From IMG/VR virus record IMGVR_UViG_3300035162_003360, positions 1-40,100 of that record: a DNA stretch of 40,100 nt, one strand, 5' to 3'. Below the pieces are notes generated by a model. It was not told the DNA's origin. It saw only the letters and a program-made list of their open reading frames with translations, and did no database searches. This document shows positions 16,474 through 23,749 of this stretch, piece after piece. The stretch comes from a virus. The position numbers were made by a program, and so were the translations under genes. Within the stretch, counting starts at the first letter, position 1, and the number at the start of each line of letters is the position of its first letter.

Positions 16474-18480
16474 ATGGAAAAAGTTATTAAAGAAGGACAA
16501 ACCCAGGTTTATGCAGGCGGTGGAATAGATCGCCAATATGGTATTAACACTGATGCCCCTTACCTTAACTTACCACCCCAACAATTAATTGATATAGTTG
16601 GAGTTTTATTTAGCCAAAGTGGCAAAACTAAATTAGATGGTAGAAACGGTAAAGTAGTTGATAGTGGACCTATGACAGATTCACAAGTACTTGCAATTCT
16701 TGTAGGTATGGGTACTCCACAACAATTAGCAATGAGTGCTATTAATGCATTCAAAGGAAATCAAACAGAAATTACAGAAAATAATAATAAACAAAAAAAT
16801 CATAACAAAATGAAATTTACAATTGCTGAACTGCACGAAAATGTTACGAATAGCATTAAAGCATTAAAGTTAATGGACTCTGATCAATCTAGAGTTTCTT
16901 ATTCTGCAAAAAATGCTATTAATATTTTGGAAGGATCTCTTAGATTATTTCCAATGAGATTTAAAAACGAAGAAACTGAAGTAATCAGTGAAGAAATAGA
17001 AAATAGCGTTAATCCTATGCTTAAGTTTACTATTGCTAAACAATTACACAGAGAATTATCTTCTAGTGAATGGTTAAATCCAATTAAAGAATTAAGAACA
17101 TATATCGAAGGTGCTTACCAAGATACTAAATGGTCATTTAGGGTAACTGAGGCAATCGCTCGTACTCAAACACAAAAAGGTAAAATGTATGAAGGGTTGG
17201 TAAATGACCTGGAAGGTTTATTAAATGAATCTTCTGATACTATTAAATCTAAATTTTCTGCTATTGCTGCAAAGAATCCATGGTCAATGGATTGTAAATC
17301 AATTCTTAATGAAATGAAAGCTGAAGATAATAAAGCTACTGCAAATGGAAGTGGAACTATCTCTACTGTTCTATCGCCTGTTTTAGAATCTGAAAAAGGA
17401 TTAATATTTCATTTAAATGGAAAGAATTATAACTTTAACGGTAAAACTATTACAGAGACTGGGGTTAATGATTCAAGATTCTTTGATGTATTGGAAGGCT
17501 TAGGCATGTTCAAAAATATCAACGGTACTTTAGTTACTTTTGGTGAAGGTAATGATAAGACTTTAGAATATAATTTAACTGAAGGAACATTAATGTTAGG
17601 TAAAGCTAATTTGACTAATGCTAGTATTATTGAAGTAAATGAATCTTTAATGGCTCTTAACTTCTTTGGATATAGAAATCAATGGAAAAATGATAAGGTA
17701 TGTAAATTCTTTGAATCTATTGATCTTCTAGCTGAAATGGATAACTTTACTAACATTACATCAACTGATTATAAAAATCTTAGTTTAACTATGATAAATG
17801 TAAATGAAGGTGTTTATGTAAACAAAGTTAATTTTGCAATGCATACAAATGAAATGGTATTTGTATCTTCTGCAACTGAGACTGTTAAATTAGTTAAAGA
17901 ATTTATTAACTATGACGCTTCTCCAATTTTATCAGAAAGATTAATTGCTGAAAATAATGAAGTTGCTAAAGTTGAAAAATCTAGATCTGAAATTACAGAC
18001 AAAATTTCATTCTTAGAAGAAAAGAAAGCAAAAGTAAAACAAGCTATCGATAAGCTTGGTGAAACTGAAGAACTTACTGAAGCTATGAATTTGTTAAAAG
18101 AAGAAATTTCTAAATTTGAAAAATCTCTTCAAGAAACTTATGACAGGGTTGTACTAGGTGGTAACAAAGGCGACAAGTCTAAAACCAAAAAAGGTGATGA
18201 AGATTACGAAGATAGAGCTGAAGATATCGAGGCTGAAATTAAAAAGAAAGGTAAAACTAAATCTTTGACAGAAAAAAAAAGCCGTGACGAGTATTTAGAT
18301 GATGGATTTGTAGAAGCTGAAATTAATAAAAACGGAAATGGTCTTAAAAAAGGCATGGAAGTTTTCGTAAGTGCTGAAGACTATACTTCATTAGGTGATA
18401 ATGATCAATTAGAATGTACTGATCCTAAAACTGGAAAAATTACAATTTGCCCAAAAAGCCAATTGAGTGTTAAGATTTAA
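16474..18480 (+). CDS. Probable virion/prohead protein with internal start
   Basis: This 668-residue protein is not recognised as a named family. Residues 1-112 form a compact segment (LNLPPQQLIDIVGVLFSQSG, then MTDSQVLAILVGMGTPQQL) ending in an Asn/Lys-rich linker. Residue 113 is a Met (ATG 16810) preceded by an A-rich stretch that looks exactly like the phage's leaders. From there MKFTIAEL contains an I-A-E protease-like site. A coiled coil occupies about 505-570 and is followed by charged repeats and a C-terminal EVFVSAEDYTSLGDNDQL segment. A GAATATATAAA box upstream and a terminator downstream frame it as a single-gene late unit. A prohead core or internal head role is plausible but unproven. 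It may be made as two products. Confidence 0.7.
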   Translation: MEKVIKEGQTQVYAGGGIDRQYGINTDAPYLNLPPQQLIDIVGVLFSQSGKTKLDGRNGKVVDSGPMTDSQVLAILVGMGTPQQLAMSAINAFKGNQTEITENNNKQKNHNKMKFTIAELHENVTNSIKALKLMDSDQSRVSYSAKNAINILEGSLRLFPMRFKNEETEVISEEIENSVNPMLKFTIAKQLHRELSSSEWLNPIKELRTYIEGAYQDTKWSFRVTEAIARTQTQKGKMYEGLVNDLEGLLNESSDTIKSKFSAIAAKNPWSMDCKSILNEMKAEDNKATANGSGTISTVLSPVLESEKGLIFHLNGKNYNFNGKTITETGVNDSRFFDVLEGLGMFKNINGTLVTFGEGNDKTLEYNLTEGTLMLGKANLTNASIIEVNESLMALNFFGYRNQWKNDKVCKFFESIDLLAEMDNFTNITSTDYKNLSLTMINVNEGVYVNKVNFAMHTNEMVFVSSATETVKLVKEFINYDASPILSERLIAENNEVAKVEKSRSEITDKISFLEEKKAKVKQAIDKLGETEELTEAMNLLKEEISKFEKSLQETYDRVVLGGNKGDKSKTKKGDEDYEDRAEDIEAEIKKKGKTKSLTEKKSRDEYLDDGFVEAEINKNGNGLKKGMEVFVSAEDYTSLGDNDQLECTDPKTGKITICPKSQLSVKI

Positions 18481-18496
18481 TAAATTTAAATAAACT

Positions 18497-18534
18497 AAAA
18501 AGCCGATAGTAATAATAAACTATCGGCTTTTTTT
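18497..18534 (+). terminator. Rho-independent terminator
   Basis: AGCCGATAGT (18501-18510) pairs perfectly with ACTATCGGCT (18519-18528) around an 8-nt A/T loop. Upstream A's extend the stem into the downstream T run (18528-18534). It ends the 668-residue virion gene and isolates gp55. Confidence 0.92.
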
Positions 18535-18545
18535 GTATATAATAA
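18535..18545 (+). promoter_or_regulatory. Promoter-like TATATAATAA before gp55
   Basis: GTATATAATAA directly follows the terminator and lies 20 nt before the gp55 ATG. It is intermediate between the late box and the TTAC-type replication motif, as expected if gp55 is made before late genes. Confidence 0.4.
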
Positions 18546-18564
18546 TAAATAAAACATTTAAAGA

Positions 18565-18930
18565 ATGGCAAGAAAAAGGAATTACTTAAACAATAGAGAT
18601 CTTCTTGAACAAATAGTATTATCTAAAGAGCAAGATGAACTTACGCCAAAGGCACTAGAATTTCTAATGTTGCTAGCAGACAAATGTTCACGAAAATTAT
18701 CATATGCTAATCCAGACGATAGGCAAGATTGTATAGCATCTGCTTATATGGATTTGTTTAAATATTGGAGAAATTTTAATCCAGATAAATCTACCAATGC
18801 GTTTGCATATTTTACTGAAATATGTAAAAGAGGATTTGCAAAAGGCTGGAATAAATTACACCCTAGAAAATATGCGGGTACTGTATCAATTAATGGTAGT
18901 GCAGACAGTGACGGTATATACACAATCTAG
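18565..18930 (+). CDS. 55: Late sigma factor gp55, short form
   Basis: This 121-residue protein opens with RNYLNNRDLLEQI, closely matching the T4 gp55 start (YNYVNNKELLQAI). A sigma region 2-like block follows at about 45-95: DDRQDCIASAYMDLFKYW, NPDKSTNAFAYFTEICKRGF. It would direct RNA polymerase to late promoters with a TATAAATA-type -10 box, and the recurrent GAATATATAAA box here is the natural target. T4 gp55 is 185 residues and ends in a clamp-binding tail that couples late transcription to gp45. This version stops about 65 residues earlier, with no such tail visible. The gene is monocistronic behind a terminator, though gp4 follows 1 nt after its stop. Confidence 0.82.
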   Translation: MARKRNYLNNRDLLEQIVLSKEQDELTPKALEFLMLLADKCSRKLSYANPDDRQDCIASAYMDLFKYWRNFNPDKSTNAFAYFTEICKRGFAKGWNKLHPRKYAGTVSINGSADSDGIYTI

Positions 18931-18931
18931 T

Positions 18932-19408
18932 ATGAGTATTAAGAAAGTAAAACCAACATCTAAATCAAAATACAAGCAAGGGTATTATAAACCTATATTT
19001 CCTCGAAAGTATATAGGACCTTATCCTATTATATACAGAAGTAGTTGGGAAAGGAAGTTTTGTCATTGGTGCGATCATAATGAAGATGTAATTAAATGGG
19101 CATCAGAACCATTTTCTATAAAGTACTTTAATATGTTAGATCAAAAGTTTCATAATTATTACCCAGATTTCTATATGAAAATGAATAAGGGTGGAATTAC
19201 TGAGGAGTATGTAGTTGAAATAAAACCTAAGGCACAATTACAAAAGCCAAAACCACCAAAAAGAAAAACTGCAAAGGCATTAAAGAACTTCCAATATGGG
19301 TATGAAACTTATGTTAGGAATCTTTGTAAAACTGAAGCATTAAATAAAATGGCAAAACAAAGAAATTTTAAGGTAATGCTTTTAACAGAAGACTCAAAAT
19401 TATTTTAA
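18932..19408 (+). CDS. 4: Head completion protein gp4-like
   Basis: The protein has 158 residues (T4 gp4 about 150). Key segments are YIGPYPIIYRSSWERKFCHW, then VIKWASEPFSIKY, YYPDFYMKM and EYVVEIKPKAQ. In order, these match the R-S-S-W-E...W-A-S-E...Y-P-D-F...E-V/I-K-P-K pattern of the phage head-completion family, which has a TnsA-like nuclease fold (D-x-E...K). It finishes packaged heads before tail joining. A longer in-frame reading starts inside gp55 at 18797, but it adds residues unlike the family, so ATG 18932, 1 nt after the gp55 stop, is the start. Its last base overlaps the next gene's start. Confidence 0.88.
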   Translation: MSIKKVKPTSKSKYKQGYYKPIFPRKYIGPYPIIYRSSWERKFCHWCDHNEDVIKWASEPFSIKYFNMLDQKFHNYYPDFYMKMNKGGITEEYVVEIKPKAQLQKPKPPKRKTAKALKNFQYGYETYVRNLCKTEALNKMAKQRNFKVMLLTEDSKLF

Positions 19409-19983
19409 TGGCAATAGTAGGATCCTTTCAAGAAGATTTAGATGTTTACCTTACGGATTATAAAGGGAGGACTGGTGCTTCTAGGCAATCAGATAAAGAG
19501 CTAAAGAATATTGGTAGCATTACAAAAGGCCTATTAGATAACGGTAAAATGTATTCTTTTGAATATTTTACCCCTGACGAAACTTTTTATGATACATATC
19601 CAATAGTATTAGGATTAGGTAAAAGTGATAATGGCCATCAATTAGGAATAAATCTTCATTATATTCCTTATGATGCTAGATTACCTTTTTTATCTGATGT
19701 ATTCAGATCGTTTAAAAGTACTATAAATTCTGCAATAAATAAATACCCAAGTAATCCTATAGCTCAACCTAGATTAAGTGAGTTCACGTATGATAATTTA
19801 AAAAGGTCACTAGGTAGAAAATATAATGTTACTTATGCCATTAGGCAATATAAGTTAGATAGAATAAGAAAACCAAGGATGCTAGGATATGAAGATTGGT
19901 ATATAGGTGCTGTAAACAATCAAAACCATTTCTTTGGTGGAAATATCAACGAGGCACAGGCATTATATTACAAGAATATATAA
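19408..19983 (+). CDS. Virion protein, possible DNA end protector gp2-like
   Basis: The protein has 191 residues. Its central block reads MYSFEYFTPDETFYDTYPIV followed by LGLGKSDNGHQLGINLHYIP. This is a Y-S-F-x-Y-x-P...Y-x-x-x-P-x-V-L...G-x-N-x-H-Y pattern that I associate with a T4-like virion protein often labelled gp2. In T4, gp2 sits on the DNA end at the portal and protects it from RecBCD. Its gene lies with gp50 and gp4, matching this position right after gp4. The start overlaps the gp4 stop by 1 nt. The C-terminus is basic (RQYKLDRIRKPRML). The family name is tentative; the close coupling to head completion is secure. Confidence 0.45.
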   Translation: MAIVGSFQEDLDVYLTDYKGRTGASRQSDKELKNIGSITKGLLDNGKMYSFEYFTPDETFYDTYPIVLGLGKSDNGHQLGINLHYIPYDARLPFLSDVFRSFKSTINSAINKYPSNPIAQPRLSEFTYDNLKRSLGRKYNVTYAIRQYKLDRIRKPRMLGYEDWYIGAVNNQNHFFGGNINEAQALYYKNI

Positions 19984-19984
19984 A
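19974..19984 (+). promoter_or_regulatory. Late-promoter box GAATATATAAA before portal gene
   Basis: Exact GAATATATAAA, 20 nt before the gp20 ATG. It lies within the last codons of the upstream gene. Confidence 0.6.
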
Positions 19985-20003
19985 AAATAAAAGATAACCC
20001 AAT

Positions 20004-21650
20004 ATGGCAGGTTTTACAGATAGAAGAGGACCCTTAAGTACAGGAAATCCAGTAAGAAAGATTTTAAAAGATCTTTCTACGCTAGGTATGGCTTACGATG
20101 ATATGATCATCCGTAATTCCCGTGCAGTAGGTTTTACAGAAAATGCAATGGGTTATACTTTTAATCCAATGGGATCAGACTCGGATGATATGTATGGTGC
20201 ATTTGCTGCATTATCATTAACGGATACTACAATGAAAAAGAATATCTCTATTTTTGATAGAGATTATGAAAGAAAGAGAGATGAACTTAGGCAATATGCA
20301 GTACAAGATGAAATAGAAGATATCTTAGATGTAATTACTGATGAGGCTATTGTATTTGATGAATCTAATTTTATGGCATATGCTCATTTTAATGGTCATA
20401 TAGCAAATTCAATTGAAGATGAAATAGGAGATGTATATAATAACATTTACAATTACTTTGGCTTTAACGACTCTGTGCAACCATGGAATTACTTTAGAAA
20501 ATTTTTAGTAGATGGGTTCCTTGCATTTGAAATAGTATATAATGACAGACAGACAGAGATTATTGGGTTTAAAGAATTAGATCCTATTTCACTAATGCCT
20601 GGTATCGATACTGACAACGGTAAAAAAGAGTGGGTACAATATAAAGGGCAGGGTGCAAAGGAAAGAAAGTTATGGGATTCTCAAATTATTTACCTTTCAT
20701 ATTCTCAAGTTAATTCCCCAATGAGAATATCTTATGTTGAAAGATTAATAAGATCGTTTAACCTTTTAAGAATTATGGAAACTACTAGAATTATCTGGGC
20801 TGTTTCTAATGCTTCATTTAAAACTCAATTTATTATACCAGTCGGCGGTAAATCTAAAACAAGAGCAAAGCAATCTCTGGCATCATTAATGAATTCATAT
20901 AGAGAAGTAGTTGATTTTAACCAAGAAAGTGGAGAAATTGTAACTAACGGAAAACCGATGATGCCATTTAATAAAGAATATTGGTTACCTTCGAAAGACG
21001 GTGAAAGTCCAGAAATTAGTACAATTGGTGGCGATGGTCCTGATTTAGGAGATACTGAATCACTTAAGTATTTTGCTGACAGATTAAAATTAGCTTCTAA
21101 AATTCCATTTTCAAGATTTGATAAAGAAGGAGGTAATACCTATGATATGGATGCTAGTGGAATGCTAAGGGATGAAATTAAATTCTCTAAGTTTGTTGAT
21201 CGCTTAAGATCTATATTCCAAGAAGTACTTGTTAAACCGATGTATCTTCAAATGTGCATTAATCATCCTGAATTAAAAAATGATGTTTCTTTTAAATCTG
21301 GATTAGGTCTTAATTTTGTTAAAGATAATGTCTTTGAGGAAATGAAAGAAATGGAATTACAAACAAAACGAGTTGATTTTATTGGTAACCTTAAAACTCA
21401 ATTAAGTACTATGACTGCAGATATGGAGGAAATTCCATACTTCGATTTAGGATTCTTAGTTAAGAGATATGGTGGCTTTACTCGTGAAGATTTAAAGGCT
21501 AATGCCAGAGCAAAAGAAAGGGCAGATTTAGAGAAAGAGAAATACTCGGAAGAAGACATTGAAAAGATCCTTTTGGGTGCAGATAAAGCAGATTTTAAAC
21601 CGGAGAAGACAGATGATGCTATTGATGAAGATCCATTAGCAGACCTTTAG
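20004..21650 (+). CDS. 20: Portal protein gp20
   Basis: The 548 residues match T4 gp20 (524). Typical T4-portal segments are present in order. They are RKRDELRQYAVQDEIEDILD, ITDEAIVFDE, WNYFRKFLVDGFLAFEIVY, FKELDPISLMPG, IIYLSYSQVNSPMRISYVER, KYFADRLKLASKIPFSRFD, and the FVDRLRSIFQEVLVKPMYLQ helix. The dodecameric portal nucleates the prohead, holds the terminase during packaging and connects head to neck. It is preceded by an exact late box, followed 50 nt later by the protease/scaffold and capsid genes, in the T4 order 20-21-22-23. The C-terminal 40 residues are acidic and lysine-rich, as in T4. Confidence 0.93.
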   Translation: MAGFTDRRGPLSTGNPVRKILKDLSTLGMAYDDMIIRNSRAVGFTENAMGYTFNPMGSDSDDMYGAFAALSLTDTTMKKNISIFDRDYERKRDELRQYAVQDEIEDILDVITDEAIVFDESNFMAYAHFNGHIANSIEDEIGDVYNNIYNYFGFNDSVQPWNYFRKFLVDGFLAFEIVYNDRQTEIIGFKELDPISLMPGIDTDNGKKEWVQYKGQGAKERKLWDSQIIYLSYSQVNSPMRISYVERLIRSFNLLRIMETTRIIWAVSNASFKTQFIIPVGGKSKTRAKQSLASLMNSYREVVDFNQESGEIVTNGKPMMPFNKEYWLPSKDGESPEISTIGGDGPDLGDTESLKYFADRLKLASKIPFSRFDKEGGNTYDMDASGMLRDEIKFSKFVDRLRSIFQEVLVKPMYLQMCINHPELKNDVSFKSGLGLNFVKDNVFEEMKEMELQTKRVDFIGNLKTQLSTMTADMEEIPYFDLGFLVKRYGGFTREDLKANARAKERADLEKEKYSEEDIEKILLGADKADFKPEKTDDAIDEDPLADL

Positions 21651-21670
21651 TAAAAACTCCACAAAGATTG

Positions 21671-21681
21671 TAATATATAAA
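21671..21681 (+). promoter_or_regulatory. Late-promoter box TAATATATAAA before prohead protease
   Basis: TAATATATAAA differs from the consensus only in the first base and ends 19 nt before the ATG at 21700. Confidence 0.55.
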
Positions 21682-21699
21682 TCAAATAACTATTAAAAA

Positions 21700-23640
21700 A
21701 TGTCAGGAAAAAAATTATTAATTCTTGAAAGACAGAAATCAAATTTAGATATATCCACCGATGAAGACGGATCAGTCATATTAGAAGGTGTATTTACAGA
21801 ATTTGATGTTAAGAACAAGAATAACAGGATATATGAGGAGAAGGAAGTAATGCCTCATATTAATGAGTTACAAGAAAAGGTTAAAACTAATAAGCTTTTA
21901 GGTGAATTGGATCACCCTAAAGATTTTGATGTTAGTTTATCTAATGTTTCGCATGTTGTTGAGTCCTTAGATTATGACAAAGCTAAAAAACAAGTTATTG
22001 GAAAAATTAGATTATTAAATACATCTAAGGGAAAAGAGGCACAAGCGCTAATTAAAGATGGCATCCCTTTACACATTTCAAGTAGAGCTGCTGGTACAGT
22101 AGATGAAAATGGTAAAGTTAAAATTAAAAAGTTTTTTACTTATGACTTGGTTGCAGACCCTGGGTTTGAAAACGCTGAGTTGTCCAGAGTAAATGAATCT
22201 TTCGGTTTAAGTAATAGCGATGGTATATTAATCTATGAAATGGAAGAAACTGAAAATAATAAAGATAATAAAAAAGATTTAACAATGGAAAATAAAAACT
22301 ATGTATCTGTCGAAGATTTTCAAAAGTATACTGAATATGTATCTGGAGTTCTTAGTAATGTTAAAGAATCAACTAATTCTAATAATGATGAGGTGATGGA
22401 AAAACTTATTAAGTACACTGAGCATATTGCAGAGAAAGTAAATCAAGTCACTGATTATGCTGAATACTTATCAGAAAACTTAGACAAAAATATTTCATAC
22501 TCTAATTATTTAGCGGAGAATGTAAATTCAATTAAAGACTATGCTTCTTATTTAGCTGAAGAGCTTGACGGTAGTATTCAATATAGTGAGCATGTTGCTG
22601 AAATGGCTGATAAAGGAATTGAGTATACTAACTATATTGCTGAGAATGTAGAAAGTAGTATTGACTATTCTGAATATGTTGCCGAAAAGGTCGATCAGAA
22701 TATTTCTTATTCAGAATATCTTGGTGAAAATTTAACTAAGTCTATTAAATACTCTGAGTATATTGCTGAAAATGCAACTGCTCCAAGTGGTGAAGCAATT
22801 AATGAATCACTTAACGAGGAATCATTTACTGATTTTGGTAAATCATCAGGATTTAAAATGGATGCTAAGGCTAAAGGCGAATTGAAAAAGTTAAAAGTAA
22901 ATCCTGCAAAGATGACTGATGCAACAGATGATTATGATAAAATCATGAGTTATTTAGATAATAAAGGTAAAAAGATTGGTACTGTATCAATACCGAACCC
23001 AGGAAGTAAATCAAATCCTGAATTTATGTATACTGTTTATGATACTGATATGTATGGTAAAGTAATGATAGGTGATGGTGATTCTGTATTTGTTGAAATG
23101 GTAAAAGAATCTAAATCTTATAAAGATAGCATCAGTGAAAAATTAGCTACATTAATCTCTAAGGCAGAAACTAAAAATCTTTCTGAAATGCACTTTATGA
23201 ATTTCTTAGGAGAATCTAAAAAGAATCAATTTAATTCTTTACCTATAGAGAAGCAAGCTATGATTGTAGAATCAATGAATTCTAAACCAATTATGTCAAC
23301 TATACAGGCTGAAAATATTTGGGAATCTAATTTTATTGAAAAGAAAAGAGGGTTAGATGTTATTTCGGACATGCCAGAAAAATTCAAAGAAAAATGGAAT
23401 AACCTTTCTGAATCAAGACAAAGTCAAATTATTTCAGAAGCTAGGTTCCATCCAGTTGGAAGTCAATATGGAATTAATAATTTCTGGTCAACAAGAGACT
23501 TAAGAAGTACTCAGATGATAACAGAATCTATTAATGAAAGCAGAACTGCTGCTGAGTCTGCAAACAAAAAAGAACCATTAGTAAATGAATCTTTTGCAAA
23601 TGACTTGGTAAACAAAATGAAATTCAGATTAGGTAGATAA
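21700..23640 (+). CDS. 21: Prohead protease gp21 fused to gp22-like scaffold
   Basis: This 646-residue ORF joins two roles that T4 keeps in separate genes. Residues 1 to about 180 form a gp21-type (S77) prohead protease, with the predicted catalytic His72 in GELDHP and Ser127/128 in LHISSRAAG, then YDLVADPGFENAEL. An Asn/Lys linker follows. Met196 (ATG 22285) is preceded by an A-rich run that resembles a normal leader here. Residues 239-364 are nine 14-residue repeats. The rest is a helical, polar C-terminus (about 365-646) with several LxE sites. The protease would mature the capsid and destroy the scaffold inside the prohead. The ATG at 22285 could yield a free scaffold. The ORF lies between portal and major capsid, as 21-22 do in T4. 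Confidence 0.88.
   Translation: MSGKKLLILERQKSNLDISTDEDGSVILEGVFTEFDVKNKNNRIYEEKEVMPHINELQEKVKTNKLLGELDHPKDFDVSLSNVSHVVESLDYDKAKKQVIGKIRLLNTSKGKEAQALIKDGIPLHISSRAAGTVDENGKVKIKKFFTYDLVADPGFENAELSRVNESFGLSNSDGILIYEMEETENNKDNKKDLTMENKNYVSVEDFQKYTEYVSGVLSNVKESTNSNNDEVMEKLIKYTEHIAEKVNQVTDYAEYLSENLDKNISYSNYLAENVNSIKDYASYLAEELDGSIQYSEHVAEMADKGIEYTNYIAENVESSIDYSEYVAEKVDQNISYSEYLGENLTKSIKYSEYIAENATAPSGEAINESLNEESFTDFGKSSGFKMDAKAKGELKKLKVNPAKMTDATDDYDKIMSYLDNKGKKIGTVSIPNPGSKSNPEFMYTVYDTDMYGKVMIGDGDSVFVEMVKESKSYKDSISEKLATLISKAETKNLSEMHFMNFLGESKKNQFNSLPIEKQAMIVESMNSKPIMSTIQAENIWESNFIEKKRGLDVISDMPEKFKEKWNNLSESRQSQIISEARFHPVGSQYGINNFWSTRDLRSTQMITESINESRTAAESANKKEPLVNESFANDLVNKMKFRLGR
22285..23640 (+). other. 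22: Possible internal in-frame scaffold product (gp22-like)
   Basis: Translation from Met196 (MENKNYVSVEDFQKYTEYVS) would give a 451-residue protein made of the repeat array and C-terminal helices, with no protease domain. The 30 nt before it are almost only A with a few T/G/C (ending GATTTAACA), like the leaders of the independent genes. That position and composition suggest either a real internal start or a gp22 gene whose upstream stop was lost. Confidence 0.45.
22414..22791 (+). repeat. Nine tandem 42-nt units coding 14-residue repeats
   Basis: Residues 239-364 of the protease/scaffold ORF repeat the pattern Y-(S/T/A)-x-(Y/H)-(I/L/V)-(A/S/G)-E-x-(V/L/A)-x-x-x-(I/V)-x nine times, for example YSEYVAEKVDQNIS and YTNYIAENVESSID. 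The period of 14 equals two heptads, so a coiled coil or long amphipathic helix is expected. DNA copies are diverged, so the repeats are old or selected at protein level. Most units contain (I/L/V)-A-E, a gp21-like cleavage site. Confidence 0.93.
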
Positions 23641-23749
23641 TTATTTAATCTAAAAGATATTAATCGAATGGTTAAGAAGAAAAGGACCGAGGCGATTAAA
23701 TAAACGGAATTGAAAAATTCCACAAATGCGAAAATAAAAATTTTAAAAA
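23641..23749 (+). promoter_or_regulatory. Capsid gene leader with GAAA-tetraloop hairpin
   Basis: This 109-nt gap has no exact late box. GGAATT-GAAA-AATTCC (23706-23721) forms a 6-bp stem closed by a GNRA tetraloop 28 nt before the capsid ATG and has no T run, so it is not a terminator. It may be an mRNA processing or stability element. A tiny ORF (23668-23703) would encode the 11-residue basic peptide MVKKKRTEAIK. Confidence 0.5.

Noticed and set aside
18797-18931. N-terminal extension of gp4 or gp55-gp4 frameshift fusion
   Set aside because: The extra 45 residues lie in gp55 out of frame and look non-coding; ATG 18932 follows the gp55 stop and gives the family start.
22414-22791. CRISPR-like or direct-repeat array
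   Set aside because: The repeats are protein-level, 42 nt without spacers, in frame with the scaffold.
23668-23703. 11-codon ORF (MVKKKRTEAIK) before the major capsid gene
   Set aside because: Too short to support without conservation; noted only in the leader entry.
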